Source: Firmicutes bacterium UBA2595 (lineage in GTDB: Bacteria; Bacillota; Thermincolia; Thermincolales; UBA2595). From it: 9,639 nucleotides of DNA. The position numbers and the translations under genes are program-made. The notes under the pieces were generated by a model that saw only the letters and a list, made by a program, of their open reading frames with translations, was not told where the DNA came from and ran no database searches. The DNA lies in contig DDKP01000123.1 in assembly GCA_002339745.1 (NCBI GenBank), positions 23,292-32,930 on the forward strand. The letters are read 5' to 3'. Positions 1 to 5,930 of the stretch are shown here, one piece after another. Numbering within the stretch: the stretch's first letter is position 1; each line of letters begins with the position of its first letter.

Positions 1-173
1 GCCAGCAGAGAACATCCGATATCACAACCAAATGCCACCCTGTCCTGAATACCCAATTCGTCTATCACTTCCCCCAGAGCCTTCAGCACCAAGCCATGGC
101 CACAGCCGGGACAAAATTTGTGAGGCTTTGATTCGAGACGCCAGCTCTTTGGCATCTGTGGTACCGTTGTCAT
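1..173 (-). CDS. 2-oxoacid:ferredoxin oxidoreductase, beta (TPP-binding) subunit, 5' part only
   Basis: This is the N-terminal ~57 residues of the thiamine-diphosphate subunit of a 2-oxoacid:ferredoxin oxidoreductase; the gene runs off the left edge. The frame stays open from an ATG at 173. The predicted start MTTVPQMPKSWRLESKPHKF is followed by CPGCGHG, the Cys-X2-Cys-Gly-His signature of PorB/VorA/KorB proteins, which help bind an Fe-S cluster. Further on comes FGCDIGCS, the conserved segment leading into the TPP site. A GGAGG lies 11 bases upstream of the ATG, between the alpha stop codon and this start. It follows the alpha gene by 21 bases, so the two are surely co-transcribed. The enzyme oxidatively decarboxylates a 2-oxoacid to acyl-CoA and reduces ferredoxin in the cytoplasm. 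The substrate (pyruvate, branched-chain or 2-oxoglutarate) cannot be decided from this fragment. Confidence 0.9.
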   Translation of the reverse strand, partial: MTTVPQMPKSWRLESKPHKFCPGCGHGLVLKALGEVIDELGIQDRVAFGCDIGCSLL

Positions 174-194
174 TTCGTCTATTGCCTCCTTCCC

Positions 195-1277
195 CTATAC
201 TAATGCCTTAACCCTGGCAACTATTTCTTCGGATGTGACGCCAACCCCCGGCTTGAAGAGGTTTTCCACACCGACGGTAGAACCGAAAATAGCCTGTTTA
301 GCTAACTTGGCTAACTGGCCGAAAGCGGACTCAACAAACAAAATAGTCTTGGTTCTGTCGGCAACATCCCTCAACTGCTTATCAGGGAAAGGACGCAGCG
401 TAACAGGTCTGAAGTACCCGACTTTATATCCTTCTTTGCGCAGTTCCTGAACAGCCCCTTTCGCAGCCCTTGAGACAACGCCATGGCTGACAACAACTAA
501 ATCAGCGTCATCGCAACCAAATTCCTGGTACTCAACAATTTCGGGAGCAATTTTCATATATTCGTCCATGTACCTGGAGAGAACATCATATAATTCCTCT
601 TCGGTGTTGTATGTATTCCTTATGTGCAGGGGCTGTTTTTCACCGTTTGACGGTTGGGCGCCAAAGAAGGGCTCGGGTTCAACCAGTTCTACTCCCTTGC
701 TTTCGGGGTCATATATTGTCAGTGACTCCCGCATTTTAGCCTGGTACCCATCTCCCAGTACGAAAGTCGGAAAGCGATACTTCCATGCCGTGTTAAACGC
801 CTTGATGGTGTAATCATATAATTCCTGGTGGTTCGAAGTGGAGTACACTATGCGGAAACCCTCTCCGTTACCGCCGTATGTAGTCATGGTAACTTCCTGC
901 TGGGAATAAATAACGGTAGCCGTCGAGGGCCCCCCCCTCTGCTGAATAACGACAACAGAAGGGATACGCATCATTTCGGCCATGGACATAGGTTCCTGCA
1001 TCAAGGTGTTACCCGGTCCCGCCGTGGCGGTAAACGCCTTTTTACCGGCCAATACTCCCCCTAACGTAGTAAAACCGGCAGAAAGCTCATCCTCGGTCTG
1101 TAAAAACCTTTTCCCGTATTTGGGAGCCATTCGAGTCCAATAATGCATTATTTCGTTTTGCGGAGTAATGGGGTAACCGTACATAATGTCGGCTTTGGCT
1201 GCCAGAGCTGCCCAAGCGACAACTTCGTTCCCTGTCATAAAGACTCGTTTCTCTTCCCGGACGGGCTTTTCATCCAT
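195..1277 (-). CDS. 2-oxoacid:ferredoxin oxidoreductase, alpha subunit
   Basis: 360-residue alpha subunit of the split (multi-subunit) 2-oxoacid:ferredoxin oxidoreductase family (VorB/KorA type). Residues about 12-190 form the pyrimidine-binding TPP-like domain. It contains GNEVVAWAAL, YGYPITPQNE (33-42), the acidic segment QTEDEL (60-65), TAGPGNTLMQE (85-95) and RGGPSTAT (114-121). Residues about 245-345 form the transketolase C-like domain II (VVVSHGVVSRAAKGAV, then YFRPVTLRPFP). The ATG at 1277 is chosen because a perfect AGGAGG lies 10 bases upstream; an in-frame ATG at 1346 has no such site and would place that AGGAGG inside the coding region. It follows the P-loop gene by 73 bases and precedes the beta subunit. 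No gamma or ferredoxin-like delta subunit is visible here; they may lie beyond the left edge. The substrate is unresolved: branched-chain 2-oxoacids are as likely as pyruvate or 2-oxoglutarate. Confidence 0.9.
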   Translation of the reverse strand: MDEKPVREEKRVFMTGNEVVAWAALAAKADIMYGYPITPQNEIMHYWTRMAPKYGKRFLQTEDELSAGFTTLGGVLAGKKAFTATAGPGNTLMQEPMSMAEMMRIPSVVVIQQRGGPSTATVIYSQQEVTMTTYGGNGEGFRIVYSTSNHQELYDYTIKAFNTAWKYRFPTFVLGDGYQAKMRESLTIYDPESKGVELVEPEPFFGAQPSNGEKQPLHIRNTYNTEEELYDVLSRYMDEYMKIAPEIVEYQEFGCDDADLVVVSHGVVSRAAKGAVQELRKEGYKVGYFRPVTLRPFPDKQLRDVADRTKTILFVESAFGQLAKLAKQAIFGSTVGVENLFKPGVGVTSEEIVARVKALV

Positions 1278-1350
1278 CAGTCTAACACCTCCTGAAATTA
1301 AGCACTGCGTATACTGCACATCTATAGAAAATGGGTTTGCCCACATGTTT

Positions 1351-2004
1351 TTACCAAAACGTATCGACCATATAACGGTCCAAAAATTTTACAGGGTTTC
1401 CCATGCTGTCGGCGTTTCTGTCGAGCAAAAATCTGAACTTACTCTCCATGTACGTTGCAATAACCGACAAACCCAGTATGCGGGCCGCCTCGGTAACAAC
1501 CCTCGCCCCTTCCTCGATAAAATCTAACGTTGTATCATCACCTAAATGAGAATTGTTGACCAATCCGTCAACATGTCCTAACTGTTTAACGTATTCTACA
1601 ATATCATCGACAGTTGCCGTCATGGGCCGTCCGGTATTAACTACCGCGTAAACCCGGAGGTCCTTGTCTTCATGCGCTCCTTCAACGAGATTCAGTACTT
1701 TGGCGCCTTCAACCCCGTATCCTATATCCAGAATTACATCGTTTGGCTTTTTCAGGACCCATCGCATGTCGGCCCTGATGACACTTCCGGCTTCACCCAG
1801 GCCCAAGGTTTCGGATGTTTCCCAGGCTACTACATCAAGCCCTATCTCCTCCAACTTTTTTTTAATAGGTCTCAGTGTATAGAATGGCTCTACCAGGTCC
1901 AGATCCACAAGTGTTACTCTGTGACCTTCCCTTAGAAGGCTGATGGCCCGGTTAATCGCAACTTCACTTTTGCCGCTGGCATATTCGCCAACGTAAGCTT
2001 CCAC
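1351..2004 (-). CDS. SIMIBI-type P-loop ATP-binding protein of unknown role
   Basis: About 217 residues from a GTG at 2004. The N-terminus carries a Walker A motif, GEYASGKS (residues 6-13). It is followed by a second strand, VTLVDLDLVEPF, and by VILDIGYG, the arrangement of MinD/ArsA-like (SIMIBI) nucleotide-binding proteins. I recognise the family only as a conserved ATP-binding protein; I do not know its function. It sits immediately upstream of the oxidoreductase alpha and beta genes and is probably co-transcribed, so a role in maturation or cofactor delivery for that enzyme is possible but only inferred. The start is uncertain. GTG 2004 keeps the whole P-loop fold but has no nearby ribosome site. 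A GGGGGGTG at 2031-2024 would serve an in-frame ATT at 2019. A TTG at 2034 has only a weak AGCAGG. The ATG at 2070 lies upstream of the likely -10 element, so I reject it. Confidence 0.75.
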   Translation of the reverse strand: MEAYVGEYASGKSEVAINRAISLLREGHRVTLVDLDLVEPFYTLRPIKKKLEEIGLDVVAWETSETLGLGEAGSVIRADMRWVLKKPNDVILDIGYGVEGAKVLNLVEGAHEDKDLRVYAVVNTGRPMTATVDDIVEYVKQLGHVDGLVNNSHLGDDTTLDFIEEGARVVTEAARILGLSVIATYMESKFRFLLDRNADSMGNPVKFLDRYMVDTFW

Positions 2005-2050
2005 AATTCTGGCGCTAATGGGGACACCCCCCAAACGTTGCCTGCTTAGT

Positions 2051-2079
2051 ATTATATACCAAAAAGGCATTTTTATCAG
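2051..2079 (-). promoter_or_regulatory. sigma-A-type promoter of the P-loop/oxidoreductase operon
   Basis: On the minus strand: -35 CTGATA (2079-2074), a 17-base spacer and a consensus -10 TATAAT (2056-2051), placing the transcript start near 2044. It lies directly after the T-run that ends the upstream small transcript and just ahead of the P-loop gene. Predicted from sequence only. Confidence 0.6.
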
Positions 2080-2080
2080 T

Positions 2081-2150
2081 AAAAAAATAAAAGCTTTATG
2101 GCAGTCGGTTCAACCCCGCAGTATAGGTTGTCCCGCCTCTTAAGCCTTTA
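2081..2150 (-). ncRNA. candidate structured small RNA or attenuating leader, family not recognised
   Basis: A roughly 70-base RNA is predicted between the promoter at 2157-2185 and a T-run at 2087-2081. It can fold as three nested helices: AAAGGCTT (2149-2142) with AAGCTTTT (2096-2089, one G-U pair), then GGCGG with CTGCC (one G-U), then CAACC with GGTTG. The outer helix is followed by A and seven T, so it also looks like an intrinsic terminator. It could be a free small RNA, a regulatory leader of the P-loop/oxidoreductase operon, or simply an elaborate terminator for bofA. It matches no riboswitch class I can name; pairings were worked out by eye. Confidence 0.4.
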
Positions 2151-2156
2151 ATAAAC

Positions 2157-2185
2157 AGTATACTAAATTGAATTATGGTAGTCAA
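2157..2185 (-). promoter_or_regulatory. strong sigma-A-type promoter
   Basis: On the minus strand: -35 TTGACT (2185-2180), exactly 17 bases, then -10 TATACT (2162-2157). Each hexamer is 5/6 to consensus. Expected start is near 2150, exactly where the basal helix of the structured RNA begins. It lies in the non-coding gap after bofA. Confidence 0.6.
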
Positions 2186-2228
2186 GGCAATTATCTCCGT
2201 TTTTTGTCAGGAAGTCTCTATTTTCTGA

Positions 2229-2492
2229 CTATTTAATAATCTGCTGGATCACAAACAGCGTTATAATACCCGGAATCCCAAGAAAACCGGCAATCAGAGC
2301 TGTTATAGGATTCAATGGAATATGTATATTAAAATATGTACCGAGGTAATTAACTACCCACAAAAATATGCCGCCGATTATAGCGTTAATTAAGAGCTTA
2401 AATATAAACTTAAGCGGGACCATCATTACCCTTCCTATTAAATATACAAGCAGAACCCCGAGGGCAAAAGCAATCAGAATATTGATATCCAT
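2229..2492 (-). CDS. bofA: BofA, pro-sigma-K processing inhibitor family membrane protein
   Basis: 87-residue integral membrane protein, the same size as Bacillus BofA. In Bacillus, BofA with SpoIVFA holds the SpoIVFB intramembrane protease inactive in the forespore outer membrane, delaying pro-sigma-K cleavage until the forespore signals. Hydrophobic segments are seen near residues 3-24 and 28-50, plus a C-terminal one after the family-typical IPLNPITALIAGFLGIPG. The gene overlaps yaaL by ATGA. Two adjacent ATGs exist (2495 and 2492); GGAGG is 4 bases from the first and 7 from the second, so the second is preferred. Identification rests on this C-terminal motif, the size, the topology and its placement right after a yaaL-like gene, as in Bacillus. 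Here, however, it also lies downstream of phenylalanine biosynthesis genes. Confidence 0.88.
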   Translation of the reverse strand: MDINILIAFALGVLLVYLIGRVMMVPLKFIFKLLINAIIGGIFLWVVNYLGTYFNIHIPLNPITALIAGFLGIPGIITLFVIQQIIK

Positions 2493-2827
2493 CATTCCAC
2501 CTCCGCCTGAGACCCGTTAATAGTCCCCAGATTCCGTACCAGATTTGCATCGTCCACCGGTAAATCGGCGGTGATATTTTCCTTCCTGGCAGTCTTAAGC
2601 AGGCAAACGTATTTTTTTTCGGCTGCCTCAATATTGTAAATGCCAAAATCAATCATGTCCGGATCGGTCAGATAATCAAAGTTATTTAAGGCTATCTGCC
2701 ACTCCCTGTGAGCCTGTTTGACCAAACCGAGAAAATCGTTCTGTTCCCTGCCATTTTTATCGACAGCCTGTCCAATATTAAAAATATCTATAAATAAATT
2801 TATAAGCTTTTGAATCCGGTTTTTCAA
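2492..2827 (-). CDS. yaaL: YaaL-like DUF2508 protein
   Basis: 111-residue soluble protein from a TTG at 2827. The recognisable core is FGIYNIEAAEKKYVCLLKTA (roughly residues 60-79). It matches the DUF2508/YaaL pattern of a helix ending in an Ala-Glu-x-Lys-Tyr-x-x-Leu-Leu stretch followed by Ala-Arg. Bacillus YaaL is shorter (about 74 residues); this one has a longer N-terminal lead and a C-terminal tail. Its function is unknown, though its conserved partnership with bofA suggests a sporulation-era role. The TTG start is chosen because GAAGGGGGGG ends six bases upstream. The longer reading from an ATG at 2875 would place this G-run inside the coding region. That ribosome site lies in one arm of a hairpin (see 2835-2870). 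It overlaps bofA by ATGA. Confidence 0.75.
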   Translation of the reverse strand: MKNRIQKLINLFIDIFNIGQAVDKNGREQNDFLGLVKQAHREWQIALNNFDYLTDPDMIDFGIYNIEAAEKKYVCLLKTARKENITADLPVDDANLVRNLGTINGSQAEVE

Positions 2828-2834
2828 AAACAAC

Positions 2835-2870
2835 CCCCCCTTCGTTTTATTACAATATATTGAAGGGGGG
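2835..2870 (-). promoter_or_regulatory. hairpin covering the yaaL ribosome binding site, possible terminator after pheA
   Basis: A perfect 9-bp inverted repeat, CCCCCCTTC (minus strand 2870-2862) with GAAGGGGGG (2843-2835), has an 18-base A/T-rich loop. It lies in the 72-base gap between pheA and yaaL. The downstream arm is the ribosome binding site of yaaL, so pairing would hide it. The bases that follow are TTGTTTTTG, so partial termination is also possible. Confidence 0.6.
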
Positions 2871-2899
2871 TACAAGTTATTCGTATTTTTGTTAATTAT

Positions 2900-4057
2900 T
2901 TAATATGTGGAAGTGTCTAATCGGGACTGCTGTTGTTGCTGCAATTTTACGAAGTGGTCAAACAGGATTCCGTATATTTTCCCCATCAGTTTAGGGCTGA
3001 CCCCTTTTTTAAGGGCGTTCTTCTTGACGCGTTTTAAAATTTCCTGTTCCCTTCTTTTATCCCTGACCGTCTCGCGGCCGTTTTTCAGTGTCCCGATAAT
3101 CGAGACGAGCTGTGTCCTTTTAGCCAGCAATTCAACAATCTGATAGTCTATTATGTCGATATCCTCTCTTAGTTCCTCTACAGAGAGATTGCGTTCTTCA
3201 TGAACCGGATGGGTTTCTTCTAGTCCGGTTTTTCCCCAGACCGGGTAAGACCCCAGAACCCGGAACATTGCTGTCATGTCTTCAATGGACTCCAGGCACT
3301 TTCTTACTGACAGGTCCTCACGGTGGCCGTCCAAATCAATAAAGAACAGGTAATCTCCCAGATTTCTCTTGGCAGGCCTGGATTCAATCTTGGTGAGGTT
3401 TATATTGGCCAGGGCAAACTCCTTTAATATCTGGTACAAACCCCCGGGCCGGTCTGTTATCGAGATGACCAGGGACGTTCTGGCCGGTCCGGTTACCGGT
3501 ACGTCTTGTTTAGAAATTATCGCAAATCTCGTCTGGTTTTCTCTGCAGTCCTGGATATCATGTTCCAGTATTTCCAGCCGATAATTGGCGGCAGCCTTTT
3601 CGTTTCCTATCGCTGCAAACGGTTCCTGTTGACTGGCAATAATCCGGGCGGCTTCGGCGGTGCTGTTCACTTCCCGCACAGGTATACGTGGGAAATGCCT
3701 GCTGAGGTATTGCCTGCACTGGGCCAGCGCATGGGGATGAGATAAAATCAGGTTTATCTCCTCTCTCTTAACTCCCGGCCTTGCCAGTAGGTTATGTTTG
3801 ATGGGAAGCACTACTTCACCGACTATCTTCAGTTCTGGATCGCTCACGATTAAATCCAGAGTGAGGTTAACCGTACCCTCAATGGAATTTTCCAGGGGAA
3901 CTATTCCACGAGCCACCCTGCCTTCACTCACTGCTGATAAAACCTGAGGTATGCTGGGAAATGCCGTTGCATTCGCTGTTTCCGTTCCCAGGTAAAGATA
4001 AAGCGCCTCTTCACAGTGGGTGGCTTTGGGGCCCAGATATCCATATGTCTCGTTCAT
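2900..4057 (-). CDS. pheA: Bifunctional prephenate dehydratase / chorismate mutase with reversed domain order (PDT-ACT-CM)
   Basis: 385 residues. Converts chorismate to prephenate (mutase) and prephenate to phenylpyruvate (dehydratase), the committed steps to phenylalanine. Residues 1-180 are the dehydratase: GYLGPKATHCEEAL at the start, PLENSIEGTV (54-63) and the catalytic TRF motif (176-178). Residues about 192-270 are a regulatory ACT domain with the Phe-binding ESRP (225-228). Residues about 290-375 are an AroQ-type chorismate mutase. It has R297, R314, K325, D333, R336, E337 and Q373 at nearly the spacing of E. coli R11, R28, K39, D48, R51, E52 and Q88, so both activities look intact. 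In E. coli PheA the mutase is N-terminal; here it is C-terminal. The ATG overlaps the aroF stop (ATGA), implying coupled translation. Transcription should respond to tRNA-Phe through the T-boxes upstream, and ACT should add feedback by phenylalanine. Confidence 0.95.
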   Translation of the reverse strand: MNETYGYLGPKATHCEEALYLYLGTETANATAFPSIPQVLSAVSEGRVARGIVPLENSIEGTVNLTLDLIVSDPELKIVGEVVLPIKHNLLARPGVKREEINLILSHPHALAQCRQYLSRHFPRIPVREVNSTAEAARIIASQQEPFAAIGNEKAAANYRLEILEHDIQDCRENQTRFAIISKQDVPVTGPARTSLVISITDRPGGLYQILKEFALANINLTKIESRPAKRNLGDYLFFIDLDGHREDLSVRKCLESIEDMTAMFRVLGSYPVWGKTGLEETHPVHEERNLSVEELREDIDIIDYQIVELLAKRTQLVSIIGTLKNGRETVRDKRREQEILKRVKKNALKKGVSPKLMGKIYGILFDHFVKLQQQQQSRLDTSTY

Positions 4058-5088
4058 ACTACAGCTCTCTCCTTAACCAGAGTTTTCCCTACCGACTGAG
4101 TAACCGGCGCCAACTCCTCCATCAACTGCCTGAAATTTGCGGGTGTTAAAGACTGAGGCCCGTCACACAAGGCTTTGCACGGATCCGGATGAACCTCTAT
4201 CAGCAGCCCATCGGCTCCCACCGCCACTGCCCCTTTGGATAGCGGAGCCACCAAACGCCAGTCACCGGTTGAATGGCTGGGGTCCACTATTACAGGCAGA
4301 TGGCTGAGGTGTTTAATCATCGGGACCGCGCTAAGATCCAGGGTATTCCGGGTGTATGTCTCAAATGTCCTGATTCCCCTCTCGCACAGGATTACATTAT
4401 AATTTCCTCCTGACATTATATACTCTGCAGCCATTAACCACTCTTCCATGGTTGCCGATAGTCCCCTTTTCAAAACCACCGGTTTTTCTACTCGCCCCAC
4501 GGCTTTGAGAAGGTGGAAATTCTGCATGTTCCTGGCTCCGATCTGGATTAAATCCACGTACTCCACCGCAAGAAGGAGACTCTTCTCATCAACTACTTCT
4601 GTTATGGTAGCCAGCCCGGTTGCGCGGCCTGCTTCAGCCAGCAGTACCAGCCCCTCTTCCTCCATTCCCTGGAAACTGTAAGGGGAGGTCCTGGGTTTGT
4701 ATGTTCCCCCTCTGATCGCCTTAGCCCCCGCTTCTTTGACCAGCTTGGCGGTTTCCATTAACTGTTCTTTGCTCTCTACGGCACAGGGCCCGGCGATGAC
4801 GGCAATCTCCTTCCCCCCGATAGTAAAATCCTTTACCTGGATAACGGTGTTCTCGGGTTTTGCTTCCCGGCTGACCAGTTTATAGGGCTTCATGATGGGC
4901 ACTATTTTTTCCACGCCGGGCATAACCTCAATACCGGAATCCATAATCTGTTTACGGTCACCTATAGCTCCTATCACAATCCGTTCAACTCCTCTAATCA
5001 GGTGGGTTTTGAAACCCAGTTGTTCCAAACGTTTTTTTACATCCCTGATTTGCGTGTCGGTCGCCCTCAAATCCATAACAACCACCAT
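4054..5088 (-). CDS. aroF: 3-deoxy-7-phosphoheptulonate (DAHP) synthase, class I-beta with N-terminal regulatory domain
   Basis: 344-residue enzyme condensing phosphoenolpyruvate and erythrose 4-phosphate, the first step of the shikimate pathway. Residues 1-66 form the ferredoxin-like (ACT-related) regulatory domain found in the Thermotoga maritima type, a Phe/Tyr feedback site in that protein. The barrel follows: IAGPCAVES (98-106), RGGTYKPRTSPYSFQG (126-141), IQIGARNMQN (181-190), LKRG (206-209), CERGIRTFETYTRNTLD (235-251) and DPSHSTG (269-275). The metal ligands Cys102, His272, Glu298 and Asp309 are all present and align closely with the Thermotoga enzyme. The ATG at 5088 is chosen because a G-run lies just upstream and the protein then begins like its relatives (MVVVMDLRAT). 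An ATG at 5121 falls next to the terminator T-run. First gene after the tandem T-boxes, with ATGA overlap into pheA. Confidence 0.96.
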   Translation of the reverse strand: MVVVMDLRATDTQIRDVKKRLEQLGFKTHLIRGVERIVIGAIGDRKQIMDSGIEVMPGVEKIVPIMKPYKLVSREAKPENTVIQVKDFTIGGKEIAVIAGPCAVESKEQLMETAKLVKEAGAKAIRGGTYKPRTSPYSFQGMEEEGLVLLAEAGRATGLATITEVVDEKSLLLAVEYVDLIQIGARNMQNFHLLKAVGRVEKPVVLKRGLSATMEEWLMAAEYIMSGGNYNVILCERGIRTFETYTRNTLDLSAVPMIKHLSHLPVIVDPSHSTGDWRLVAPLSKGAVAVGADGLLIEVHPDPCKALCDGPQSLTPANFRQLMEELAPVTQSVGKTLVKERAVV

Positions 5089-5126
5089 TAGGATTCCCCC
5101 CTTATTTTTTACCAGCTTCAAAAAAT

Positions 5127-5161
5127 AAAAAAGCTTTCGCTCCTAAAGGGACGAAAGCTTT
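5127..5161 (-). terminator. terminator of T-box 2
   Basis: On the minus strand AAGCTTTCG (5160-5152) pairs perfectly with CGAAAGCTT (5139-5131). An inner TCC/GGA extends it and a T-run (5132-5127) follows. It lies immediately after the T-box sequence, 38 bases upstream of the aroF start, as expected for the attenuator competing with the antiterminator. Confidence 0.9.
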
Positions 5162-5396
5162 GCTTCCGCGGTACCACCCAAATTGATTACAGGCGTAATC
5201 CTCTCTTAAAGGTACGGGTTTTTCACTAAACCGATACCCCCTTCTATTTAACGGTAGAAGCTCCGGCCCGGCCTACCAGAATGTCCTTCAGCCTGCTGCT
5301 CGGGAGGGAAATTTCAATTACCATATCCTGCGGGGCTTCCAGTCAATGACCCCGTCTCCCTGGAAGGATTTCCTGGTAATCTACGCACTCCTTCAT
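5127..5396 (-). ncRNA. T-box riboswitch 2, phenylalanine specifier (TTC)
   Basis: Transcriptional T-box leader read toward aroF. The T-box core AATTTGGGTGGTACCGCGG lies within 5185-5166 and is followed by the terminator. Stem I runs from about 5391 to 5300, with a distal AGGGAG...GGGG/CCCC helix. The specifier loop is bounded by ATTACCA/TGGTAAT above and GGAG/CTCC below. Within it, after GAAAT, the codon TTC (5310-5308) stands one base before CTCC. Reading one base earlier gives TTT, also Phe. The conserved CCGTTA is present (5253-5248). The base after TTC is C, whereas a purine is usual. Uncharged tRNA-Phe is expected to favour the antiterminator and allow aroF-pheA expression. Confidence 0.9.
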
Positions 5397-5399
5397 CGC

Positions 5400-5429
5400 A
5401 TTTTAAAATGTGCAATTTTATCTTGTCAG
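5400..5429 (-). promoter_or_regulatory. candidate internal promoter in front of T-box 2
   Basis: On the minus strand: CTGACA (5429-5424, 5/6 to consensus), 18 bases, TAAAAT (5405-5400, 5/6). The expected start near 5393 is just before stem I of T-box 2. If active, it lets the second riboswitch control aroF-pheA independently of the first. Confidence 0.5.
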
Positions 5430-5464
5430 TTGCCAGTGACCAGTGACCACCGGCCAATGCCCAC
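5427..5464 (+). repeat. degenerate 7-bp tandem repeat (CAGTGAC type), copy 1
   Basis: On the plus strand the sequence steps by seven: CAGTTGC, CAGTGAC, CAGTGAC, CACCGGC, CAATGCC, CACC. It lies in the spacer between the two T-boxes and touches the -35 of the internal promoter. A related array lies at 5633-5660. Confidence 0.65.
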
Positions 5465-5477
5465 CATAAAATTCGCA

Positions 5478-5494
5478 GGTTTGCGGAGCAAACC
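5478..5494. repeat. 7-bp inverted repeat in the spacer between the T-boxes
   Basis: GGTTTGC (5478-5484) and GCAAACC (5488-5494) form a perfect hairpin with a 3-base loop. The same pair of arms recurs in the hairpin after dnaX (7414-7439). It has no T-run on either side, so it is not a classical terminator. Confidence 0.55.
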
Positions 5495-5530
5495 ATCCTT
5501 TGGACCCCGAAGCGTAGCGGCGGGATAAAC

Positions 5531-5562
5531 AAAAAAGCCTTCTTCCCGAATGGGACGAAAGC
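5531..5562 (-). terminator. terminator of T-box 1
   Basis: On the minus strand GCTTTCGTCCC (5562-5552) pairs with GGGAAGAAGGC (5547-5537), with one G-A mismatch and one T-G wobble. Six T (5536-5531) follow. It comes directly after the first T-box sequence. Confidence 0.85.
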
Positions 5563-5632
5563 TCTGCTTCCGCGGTACCACCCAAATTGACATGCGGTCC
5601 TCTCTGCAGGTACGAACTCAGTCCTGTCTAAT

Positions 5633-5660
5633 CACCGGCAAGCGACCAATGACCACTGAA
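5633..5660 (+). repeat. degenerate 7-bp tandem repeat, copy 2, inside T-box 1
   Basis: Plus-strand heptads CACCGGC, AAGCGAC, CAATGAC, CACTGAA. On the RNA strand they sit between TCAGT and ACTGA, the arms of stem III of T-box 1. T-box 2 has only a short loop at this place. The array resembles 5427-5464. Confidence 0.6.
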
Positions 5661-5861
5661 TTGATACCCTCTTCCTGCTAACGGTGGAGTTCCGGCCAAA
5701 TCTACTCAGCTTGGGGCTTTTCAACCGGCAGCTCGGGAGTGAATTTCAGCCAGCTCTTTTCCTATGGGGCTTTCAGTCAGCGGCCCCACTTCCCTGTCAG
5801 GAACGGTCCCGGCTTACTTATCTCCGTCAATGCTGTTAAGTATAAAATATATTTGATGCAT

Positions 5862-5890
5862 ATTCTAGCATAAACATTAGGAGAAGTAAA
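5862..5890 (-). promoter_or_regulatory. promoter of the tandem T-box/aroF-pheA operon
   Basis: On the minus strand: TTTACT (5890-5885, 4/6), 17 bases, TAGAAT (5867-5862, 5/6), with a TGC extended -10. The start would be near 5855, about 25 bases before stem I of T-box 1. A second -10-like TATACT at 5844-5839 lacks a good -35. Confidence 0.55.
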
Positions 5891-5930
5891 CAAAAATTTA
5901 GTGGTTTTTATTGGTAATACATTCTACATG

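Larger units (their letters stand above)
5531..5832 (-). ncRNA. T-box riboswitch 1, phenylalanine specifier (TTC)
   Basis: Upstream member of a tandem pair. The T-box core (AATTTGGGTGGTACCGCGG, within 5588-5570) is followed by its own terminator. Stem I starts near 5828 (GACGGAGATAAGTA, carrying the AGTA of the specifier-loop motif). The specifier loop lies between AGCCGG/CTGGCT and CGGAG/CTCC. On its 3' side GAAAT leads to TTC (5743-5741) followed by A, the classic purine. The distal part, AGGGAAGTGGGG...AAGCCCC, closely parallels T-box 2. CCGTTA is present (5683-5678). The stem III loop is longer than in T-box 2 and holds a heptad repeat. Because its terminator must also be passed before T-box 2, the two should act in series. 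Confidence 0.9.

Noticed and set aside
2095..2135. tRNA or c-di-GMP riboswitch in the gap after bofA
   Set aside because: GGTTGAACC and GCGGGGTT resemble parts of such RNAs, but no acceptor, anticodon or GEMM core helices can be formed.
2410..2652. 80-codon minus-strand frame across the yaaL-bofA junction
   Set aside because: It is an out-of-frame overlap of two better-supported genes and shows no family features.
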